DNA of 12,382 nt, taken from positions 1 to 12,382 of the forward strand of contig JAGUUF010000292.1 in assembly GCA_020063545.1 (NCBI GenBank), written 5' to 3'. Positions 7,330 to 12,382 of this stretch are shown piece after piece (positions within the stretch are counted from its first letter, which is position 1; the number at the start of each line of letters is the position of its first letter). The position numbers and the translations under genes are program-made. The DNA is from Cytophagales bacterium. GTDB taxonomy: Bacteria > Bacteroidota > Bacteroidia > Cytophagales > Cyclobacteriaceae. The notes under the pieces were generated by a model, which saw nothing but the letters and a program-made list of their open reading frames with translations, had not been told where the DNA came from and ran no database searches.

Positions 7330-8025
7330 TTACTCACGCCTTCCCAGGAAAATCATTACCCAGTACATAAGCGAGGCCAGGGCAGCAATGGCGGCAACCA
7401 CATAGGTCATAGCAGCCCATTTAAGCGCATCCTTTGCCATTTCGTGTTCCCGCGAGGTAACAATGCCGCGCGCTTCAATCCAGGCAAGTGCCCTGCGGCT
7501 GGCATCAAATTCTACCGGCAGGGTAATCAGGGCAAACAGCGCAAATACGGTATAGCAGCCGATGATAACCAGCAAGGCGGTATCAAAGGAAAATAATCCC
7601 TTTACGGCAAAAGCACCGAACATCATGGCAAAGAAGATGATGTTCATAATGCGCGAAGTAATGTTTTGTACCGGTACCATAGCCGAGCGTAACTCCAACA
7701 TGGAGTATGCGGTGGCGTGCTGCACGGCATGTCCGCACTCGTGAGCGGCCACAGCTGCTGCTGCCGCGTTGCGGCCGTTGTACACATCATGGCTTAAGTT
7801 TACGGTTTTATTAACCGGATTGTAATGATCGGTTAACTGCCCCTCAACACTTATCACCTGCACATCATGAATTCCGTTATCGGCCAGCATAAGCCGGGCA
7901 ATCTCAGCGCCCGTAAGGTTCTGGTTCAGCCGGATTTGGGAGTACTCGCGAAACTTGCTCTTCAGCCGTCCGCTTACCATCATCCCCACCAGCATAAAAA
8001 CAACACCAATTATTAAAAGACCCAT
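7330..8025 (-). CDS. YugP-type membrane zinc metallopeptidase (Zn_peptidase_2 family)
   Basis: Predicted 231 aa, normal for the family (B. subtilis YugP is similar). One membrane segment lies at residues 3-18. The zinc motif HExxH is HECGH at 95-99 (His95, Glu96, His99), preceded by an alanine run. Further membrane segments lie at about 125-142, 148-168 and 203-225. The conserved segment PVEFDASRRAL (170-180) probably supplies the third zinc ligand (Glu172 or Asp174). Substrate and role are not established for the family; an envelope or membrane-protein quality-control protease is inferred. The start is the only sensible ATG, giving a membrane anchor at residue 3. It follows the UPF0104 gene on the same strand with an 84-bp gap that holds a candidate promoter, and ends at a strong intrinsic terminator. 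Confidence 0.92.
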   Translation of the reverse strand: MGLLIIGVVFMLVGMMVSGRLKSKFREYSQIRLNQNLTGAEIARLMLADNGIHDVQVISVEGQLTDHYNPVNKTVNLSHDVYNGRNAAAAAVAAHECGHAVQHATAYSMLELRSAMVPVQNITSRIMNIIFFAMMFGAFAVKGLFSFDTALLVIIGCYTVFALFALITLPVEFDASRRALAWIEARGIVTSREHEMAKDALKWAAMTYVVAAIAALASLMYWVMIFLGRRE

Positions 8026-8076
8026 ATTTTCTGATTTTTGATTATTCTTTAAACAACTTCCAGACCAGTTAAAGTT

Positions 8077-8104
8077 TCTGCCATTCCGGCAGATGGCAAA
8101 TATA
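8077..8104 (-). promoter_or_regulatory. Candidate promoter and 5' hairpin for the YugP-like gene
   Basis: On the minus strand, TATATTTG (8104-8097) is a perfect TAnnTTTG -7 element, just after the stop codon of the upstream membrane-protein gene. Immediately downstream, at the expected transcript 5' end, TCTGCC and GGCAGA form a 6-bp stem with a 5-base loop (8077-8093). This leaves a leader of about 70 nt. No TTG is seen at the -33 distance. It suggests separate transcription of the metallopeptidase and possibly a stabilising 5' stem-loop. Confidence 0.4.
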
Positions 8105-8109
8105 CTATT

Positions 8110-9168
8110 CTATGCTGAATCGCTTTTTCGACTAACCAGTATAAGGTATGTTGACAGAAGTGCCAGGCCACCGCCAACAATCATGATCAGGGTTTGCCAG
8201 GCATGGAATACAAACGTAAACGCTACCGCATCGGCTTTGGGTATCTGGTAAAGAAAAGTTAACCCGGCCGGCACCAGGGTATGGTACGAGCCCGTGCCCC
8301 CCGGCAATGGAATAATCATAGCAATAGAGCCAATGGCAAACAGCGAAAGGATGGCGCTCCATCCCAAATGGCTGGTTTCGCTAAACGCCATGATAACGGT
8401 GTAGCTCATGGCAAAGTAAAGCAGCCAGATAAGAAGCGAATAGATGTAAAACAGTGTGTGGTTCTTCAACCGTAAAACAGTAACAAGCCCGGATTTAAAC
8501 CCGTGCCAGAACCGGAAAATTTTCATCCTGATTTTTGGGTTTCCCAGGAGGATCCGTAATCCGACATAACCGGTTATCATCAGGAGTACCAGCACGAGTA
8601 ATCCGGCTATCCATTGACTGATGCCGGAGAGGGGTTTTAAAGGAAGTGAATAAATGAAACTAAGCAGTTTATCAGCCTCCACCACAAATGCCGCGATGAG
8701 GATGAGCAGGAAGCAGATGAGATCGACAGCCCGCTCGGCCACCACCGTACCAAACGTTTTATCGAACGGGCACCGATCGAGTTTATACAAATTGTAGCAG
8801 CGGGTTATTTCGCCTCCGCGCGGCACCACCAGGTTAACCAGGTAGCCGATCATCAGCGAAAGAAAACTGTGGTGAAGTGATGTTGAATACCCGGTCGGTT
8901 CGATGAGCATGCGCCAGCGTTCGGCCCGGAGGAGGTGGCTGACCATGGCAAGAAAGGCCATGAGCATAAGCCAGCCTTTATCGGCCAGGTGCCAGGTATG
9001 AACCAGGTAGTCCCATTTGTCCTGCTCGCCTGCCGGTGCTATGGCGTTGAGGGAATACCAAACCAAGAGTAGTGCCACGGCAAGGAGAAGCAAATACTGG
9101 AACAGTGATTTCAGGCGGTGCGTCACAAATTTTGTTTGGCCGGAAAGATAGCCGTTGGTGGCTAACAA
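8110..9168 (-). CDS. UPF0104 / lysylphosphatidylglycerol synthase-type membrane protein
   Basis: Predicted 352 aa, polytopic, with about seven or eight membrane segments (near 22-40, 64-80, 100-116, 147-164, 185-208, 238-260, 270-288, 315-345). Family hallmarks are RAERWRMLI (81-89), the amphipathic NLVVPRGGEITR stretch (112-123) and PLPGGTGSYHT (287-297). This matches PF03706, the flippase-like membrane domain of MprF, without the cytoplasmic aminoacyl-transfer domain. A lipid-translocation role is known for MprF only and is an inference here. The start is uncertain: ATG at 9168 adds 14 polar residues, whereas GTG at 9126 would begin just before the basic segment preceding the first membrane helix. 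The stop is followed within 6 bp by the candidate promoter of the next gene. Divergent from the GT5-like operon across about 190 bp. Confidence 0.88.
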   Translation of the reverse strand: MLATNGYLSGQTKFVTHRLKSLFQYLLLLAVALLLVWYSLNAIAPAGEQDKWDYLVHTWHLADKGWLMLMAFLAMVSHLLRAERWRMLIEPTGYSTSLHHSFLSLMIGYLVNLVVPRGGEITRCYNLYKLDRCPFDKTFGTVVAERAVDLICFLLILIAAFVVEADKLLSFIYSLPLKPLSGISQWIAGLLVLVLLMITGYVGLRILLGNPKIRMKIFRFWHGFKSGLVTVLRLKNHTLFYIYSLLIWLLYFAMSYTVIMAFSETSHLGWSAILSLFAIGSIAMIIPLPGGTGSYHTLVPAGLTFLYQIPKADAVAFTFVFHAWQTLIMIVGGGLALLSTYLILVSRKSDSA

Positions 9169-9188
9169 TAGTGGGCGCCCGGCAAGCC

Positions 9189-9214
9189 AAAATCCGGTAA
9201 AACCGATGGATTTT
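9189..9214. other. Imperfect inverted repeat in the divergent intergenic region
   Basis: AAAATCC (9189-9195) pairs with GGATTTT (9208-9214), and GGT/ACC (9196-9198, 9202-9204) extends the stem around an AAA loop with a 3-base bulge. It sits about 20-45 bases upstream of the membrane-protein ATG, on its leader side. The U-tract on either strand is only four bases, so I do not call it a terminator. The rest of the 9169-9290 spacer shows no gene. Confidence 0.3.
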
Positions 9215-9290
9215 CAAGAAATTGACTGATGATCAGCCTTTTAGCTGTTTGTTTGAGGCATGGAATGGCGGGCCAAAATTGGCGGAGAGG

Positions 9291-9321
9291 TTGAATAAGG
9301 GGGGTATTTTACGTACCTTTG
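9291..9321 (+). promoter_or_regulatory. Bacteroidota-type promoter of the GT5-like/DUF4270/glmS operon
   Basis: TTG at 9291-9293, then 20 bp, then TACCTTTG at 9314-9321 fits the Bacteroidota primary-sigma consensus (-33 TTG, about 19-21 bp, TAnnTTTG) on all fixed bases. The transcript would start near 9326-9328, leaving a leader of about 30 nt before the ATG at 9358. No Shine-Dalgarno sequence is visible, as is usual for the phylum. This is the best promoter match in the window. Confidence 0.65.
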
Positions 9322-9357
9322 TGGTTCATTTTTCCGTTCGGTACTAAAATTATCCCT

Positions 9358-10161
9358 ATGTCAAAACTCCGTATTCTTTATGTAGCCAGTGAGATTAATC
9401 CTTTTCTGCAAACTTCGGAAGTTGCCGATTTTGTGCGAAAGTTACCGCAGTACATGCAGGAAAAGGGTATGGAAATCAGGATACTGGTACCCCGTTTCGG
9501 TATCATTAATGAGCGCAAAAACCGGTTGCATGAAGTGGTGAGGTTATCGGGTATTAACATTGCCGTTGGCGATGAGGAAAAGCCGCTCACCATTAAAGTT
9601 GCCTCCATTCCGAATGCCAAACTGCAGGTTTACTTTATTGATAACGAAGATTACTTCCACCGCAAGTCTGTTTTTCACGATAAGGAAAACCGCTTTTACG
9701 AAGACAATGACGAGCGCGCCATTTTCTTCTGCAAAGGCGCCATTGAAACGGTGCGCAAACTGGGCTGGGCTCCGGATATCGTGCATTGCAACGACTGGAT
9801 AACCAGTTTCATTCCGTTGTACCTGAAGACCACGTACAAAAACGACCCGTTGTTCAAGAACACCAAAACCGTGTTCACCATTTACAACAACGACTTCACC
9901 TATAAATTCAAGGGCGACATCCTTTCGAAGGTGAAGATGATGGACATTGAAGACAACATGCTCGGAAACCTGAAGACGGCCGACTACGAAGGTTTTATCA
10001 AGATGGGCGTTGAGTTTTCCGATGCTGTAATTGTGGCCGGAGAAAACAAAAAAATCAAAGGCCTCTTCTCAAAGATGAAGGAGAAGAAAGTAGAAACCAT
10101 TGACAAATCCGAAAACTACACCGAATCATACTTCAACTTATATAATGAGCTTGTGGGTTAA
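9358..10161 (+). CDS. Short glycogen/starch synthase-like protein (GT5 N-terminal domain only)
   Basis: Predicted 267 aa against about 480 for bacterial GlgA. Only the N-terminal Rossmann-like GT5 domain is present (residues 3-228), followed by a lysine-rich tail; the C-terminal GT-B half is absent. Seen matches to the family: KLRILYVASEI (3-13), EVADFVRKLPQYM (21-33), LVPRFG (43-48), APDIVHCNDW (138-147). Key differences: the nucleotide-sugar-binding KTGGL of GlgA is QTSEV (18-22), and the T-x-H-N motif is TIYN (174-177), so the Lys and the active-site His are replaced. Such short proteins are commonly annotated as glycogen synthase in Bacteroidota; I infer a non-catalytic or altered role. 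The start at 9358 is preferred over 9319 because the 13 extra residues precede the conserved first strand and lie almost at the predicted transcript start. The stop overlaps the next gene by 17 bp. Confidence 0.87.
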   Translation: MSKLRILYVASEINPFLQTSEVADFVRKLPQYMQEKGMEIRILVPRFGIINERKNRLHEVVRLSGINIAVGDEEKPLTIKVASIPNAKLQVYFIDNEDYFHRKSVFHDKENRFYEDNDERAIFFCKGAIETVRKLGWAPDIVHCNDWITSFIPLYLKTTYKNDPLFKNTKTVFTIYNNDFTYKFKGDILSKVKMMDIEDNMLGNLKTADYEGFIKMGVEFSDAVIVAGENKKIKGLFSKMKEKKVETIDKSENYTESYFNLYNELVG

Positions 10162-11611
10162 GCGAACCGGGCAGTTGCTTATGGCTGCCCTGTTCTTGCT
10201 GGCTTGTGAGGATGAGGCCAGTTTGTTGGGATTCCGTAATCCAAAATCAAAATTTGACGTTCGCTTTATCGAGTTCCCCGTACACAGCAGTGTTATCTGG
10301 GTGGATTCGATACGGACCAGTAATTACTACTGGACAGGCGAAACGAATCGGTTTCTGCTCGGCTCATATACCGATGAAAAACTGGGAACTGTTTCGGCTG
10401 GTTTTTACAGCCAGTACTTCACCACCAACCCCAATATTAAGGTGGCCAGTAATGCAACGTTGGACTCGGCCATCCTGCAACTCAGGTTTGATTACTATAC
10501 CTATGGAGCAATTACCTTAAACCCAACTCAGTTTGAGGTGTATGAGCTGGCCAAACAAATTTCGCGGAACTCGGCCGGCTATTACTTTAACAAAACCTCG
10601 GTGCCTTTAGGCCCGATGATTGGTTCTGGCTCTTTTAACATCAACCCGCTTGAGTTTAAAGATAAGTTTAACGCAAATAAGCAGGACACGGTGATTGTCC
10701 GGATTCCACTGAGTGCGGCTTTTGGCCAACGGCTTTTTGATGCAGCCGTCCGATATGGCAACCCCACCTCTAAAAAGGATACGTTGTTTGGAGTTTTTAA
10801 TGAGTTTGTCAAGGAGTTTAAAGGCATTGCGGTTAAGGCAACATCGGCTGATAAAATTGTCGGCATCAATCCTTCAACGTTTCTCTCCAGAATCATTCTT
10901 CACTACCAGACTCCGACTATCGACAGCCTGGAGGTTAATTTGTCTTTCCAGGGATCGGCCATTACCAGCTTTAACGAAATTAAATCCGATCGCACAGGCT
11001 CAGAAGTAGATATAAACCAGTATTTCACCGATTTCGACCCGGTTACCGGGCTGCGGTGCGTGCAATCGGGTGTGGGCCTGTTTACCAAACTTGATTTTTC
11101 GGAGTTCATCAACTTCCTGGAATCGGATACGCTGCCCAACATTGCCATTAATTCGGCTGAATTGGTTATCACCGATGTGGAATCAACCGAAATATTTCCT
11201 TCGCCTGGCGAACTCTATGTGCGCCTGCTCGATCCGGACAACCGCCTGAAAAAGTTCAACCGCCAGAAAACATCACAGGCCCGCGAACGCGACCAGAAAA
11301 TCATGAACCTGTACAACAACAGTACGCGCACCCTCAGCCCCGACTACAACGTGGTAAATGTTGACAGTGTATTAACCATTTTCACCGAAACGAGTTCGTT
11401 TTTAAGCCTGCCCTATTCGTCTTCAACAAATTCGTACCGTGGCTTCTTTACGCTTTATGCCCAGGAAATGGCTATAGAAGAACCCGATAAACCGCGCTTC
11501 AGGTACTATTTGCTCTACCCTAAAAACGCAGGAAAAAATGTAAACCGTGTGTTTTTTCACAAGGATAACATCAAACTTCGGGTGTACTATACCCTGCCCA
11601 AACCCAATTAA
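10145..11611 (+). CDS. DUF4270 lipoprotein
   Basis: Predicted 488 aa. It has a lipoprotein signal peptide: Lys6-Arg7, hydrophobic stretch 11-20, lipobox LLAC with Cys21. The residues after Cys21 are Glu-Asp-Glu, like the acidic lipoprotein export signals that send Bacteroidota lipoproteins to the cell surface. The rest is beta-strand-rich with repeated aromatic/acidic segments, consistent with DUF4270, a family of unknown function. The start at 10145 was chosen because it places the basic residues and lipobox correctly; an in-frame ATG at 10100 would add 15 polar residues and lengthen the overlap with the upstream gene from 17 to 62 bp. The overlap suggests translational coupling to the GT5-like protein. 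glmS begins 3 bases after the stop. DUF assignment rests on pattern and context recognition, not a search. Confidence 0.82.
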   Translation: MSLWVKRTGQLLMAALFLLACEDEASLLGFRNPKSKFDVRFIEFPVHSSVIWVDSIRTSNYYWTGETNRFLLGSYTDEKLGTVSAGFYSQYFTTNPNIKVASNATLDSAILQLRFDYYTYGAITLNPTQFEVYELAKQISRNSAGYYFNKTSVPLGPMIGSGSFNINPLEFKDKFNANKQDTVIVRIPLSAAFGQRLFDAAVRYGNPTSKKDTLFGVFNEFVKEFKGIAVKATSADKIVGINPSTFLSRIILHYQTPTIDSLEVNLSFQGSAITSFNEIKSDRTGSEVDINQYFTDFDPVTGLRCVQSGVGLFTKLDFSEFINFLESDTLPNIAINSAELVITDVESTEIFPSPGELYVRLLDPDNRLKKFNRQKTSQARERDQKIMNLYNNSTRTLSPDYNVVNVDSVLTIFTETSSFLSLPYSSSTNSYRGFFTLYAQEMAIEEPDKPRFRYYLLYPKNAGKNVNRVFFHKDNIKLRVYYTLPKPN

Positions 11612-11614
11612 CAT

Positions 11615-12382
11615 ATGTGCGGAATTGTTGCCTATATCGGGCACCGCGATGCCCAGGAGGTGATCATCAAAGGCCTTAAACGGTTGGAATACCGCGGCTA
11701 CGACAGTGCCGGTATAGCCCTGCTTAACAACGGCCTGAATGTGTACAAGAAGAAAGGCAAGGTAAGCGAACTGGAAGAGCACATCAACGGCCAGCCGATG
11801 AGCAGCCACATCGGCATTGGTCATACCCGCTGGGCAACCCATGGCGAACCTAACGACACCAATGCACACCCGCATTACTCGGCATCGAAAAAACTTGCCA
11901 TCATCCACAACGGCATTATTGAAAACTACAGTGCACTGAAGCAGGAATTGATCAACAAGGGCCACCGGTTTATCAGCGAAACTGATACGGAAGTATTGAT
12001 CCATTTTATTGAAGATATCCAGCAAAGCAATAACTATGCGCTGGATGAAGCGGTACGAATAGCCCTTACCCAGGTAATAGGCGCCTATGCCATTGTGGTG
12101 ATGTCGGCTGAAAATCCGGATTTGCTGATAGCCGCACGCAAGGGAAGCCCGCTGGTAATCGGCATCGGTAAAGACGAATTTTTCATGGCGTCAGATGCCA
12201 CGCCAATCATTGAATACACGAAAGACGTGGTGTACCTGAATGACCAGGAGATTGCCGTGATTGATAATGGCGAGTTGCGGATAAAAACCATTGAAGACGC
12301 CCCCACCACGCCCTACATCCAACGGCTGGAAATGGAGCTCGAAGCCATTGAAAAAGGCGGCTTCGAACATTTTATGCTGAAA
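11615..12382 (+). CDS. glmS: Glutamine--fructose-6-phosphate aminotransferase (3' truncated)
   Basis: 256 codons are visible of about 610, open to the window end. GlmS makes glucosamine-6-phosphate from fructose-6-phosphate and glutamine, the entry step to UDP-GlcNAc for peptidoglycan, LPS and other glycans; it is cytoplasmic. The glutaminase (Ntn, GATase type 2) domain is complete: MCGIVAYIG with nucleophile Cys2 exposed after Met removal, LEYRGYDSAG (24-33), HTRWATHGEP (70-79), IHNGIIENY (97-105) and SETDTEV with Asp124. The two SIS isomerase domains lie beyond the window. It begins 3 bases after the DUF4270 stop, so it is co-transcribed with that gene and the GT5-like gene. No room remains for a separate promoter or a GlmS-type ribozyme directly upstream. 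Confidence 0.97.
   Translation, partial: MCGIVAYIGHRDAQEVIIKGLKRLEYRGYDSAGIALLNNGLNVYKKKGKVSELEEHINGQPMSSHIGIGHTRWATHGEPNDTNAHPHYSASKKLAIIHNGIIENYSALKQELINKGHRFISETDTEVLIHFIEDIQQSNNYALDEAVRIALTQVIGAYAIVVMSAENPDLLIAARKGSPLVIGIGKDEFFMASDATPIIEYTKDVVYLNDQEIAVIDNGELRIKTIEDAPTTPYIQRLEMELEAIEKGGFEHFMLK

Noticed and set aside
10100..10144. Upstream in-frame ATG for the DUF4270 lipoprotein
   Set aside because: The 15 extra residues are polar and would displace the lipoprotein signal from the N-terminus, and the overlap with the GT5-like gene would grow to 62 bp.
11423..12025. 200-codon minus-strand open frame across the DUF4270/glmS junction
   Set aside because: It is antisense to the conserved glutaminase motifs of glmS and the DUF4270 C-terminus, with no family resemblance.

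Overview
The window (about 12.4 kb, moderate G+C, tightly packed) looks like chromosomal DNA of a Bacteroidota bacterium, probably in or near the Cytophagales. The evidence is lineage-typical content: a DUF4270 lipoprotein, a short 'glycogen/starch synthase'-like protein, serine hydrolases with DUF3471 tails, and genes without Shine-Dalgarno sequences. Three candidate promoters also carry the Bacteroidota -7 element TAnnTTTG. No phage, transposon, CRISPR, tRNA or rRNA signal was seen. The taxonomic call is inference from gene content, not from a marker gene.

Left part (1-6108), secreted or periplasmic hydrolases. A 5'-truncated serine beta-lactamase-like hydrolase (+) runs tail-to-tail into a second, paralogous hydrolase (-), with one base between their stop codons. 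Divergent from the second is an exported aminopeptidase P (M24B, all five metal ligands present). It is followed by an exported M28 zinc aminopeptidase with a C-terminal PDZ domain. The four together look like a set for breaking down extracytoplasmic peptides or amides.

Middle part (6112-9168), all on the minus strand. From right to left these are a UPF0104/LPG-synthase-type membrane protein, a YugP-type membrane zinc metallopeptidase and a short-chain-type acyl-CoA dehydrogenase. A strong intrinsic terminator (hairpin plus seven U) lies between the metallopeptidase and the dehydrogenase. A perfect TAnnTTTG element abuts the hairpin, so a new transcript for the dehydrogenase may begin inside the terminator.

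Right part (9291-12382), a plus-strand operon. A good Bacteroidota promoter (TTG, 20 bp, TACCTTTG) precedes a 267-aa GT5 (glycogen synthase) N-domain-only protein. Its stop overlaps by 17 bp the start of a DUF4270 lipoprotein, and three bases after that gene comes glmS (glucosamine-6-phosphate synthase, cut by the window end). The GT5-like protein lacks the whole C-terminal domain and the canonical KxGG and THN active-site motifs, so it is probably not a glycogen synthase. Its linkage to a lipoprotein and to the first enzyme of amino-sugar synthesis is the most interesting part of the window.
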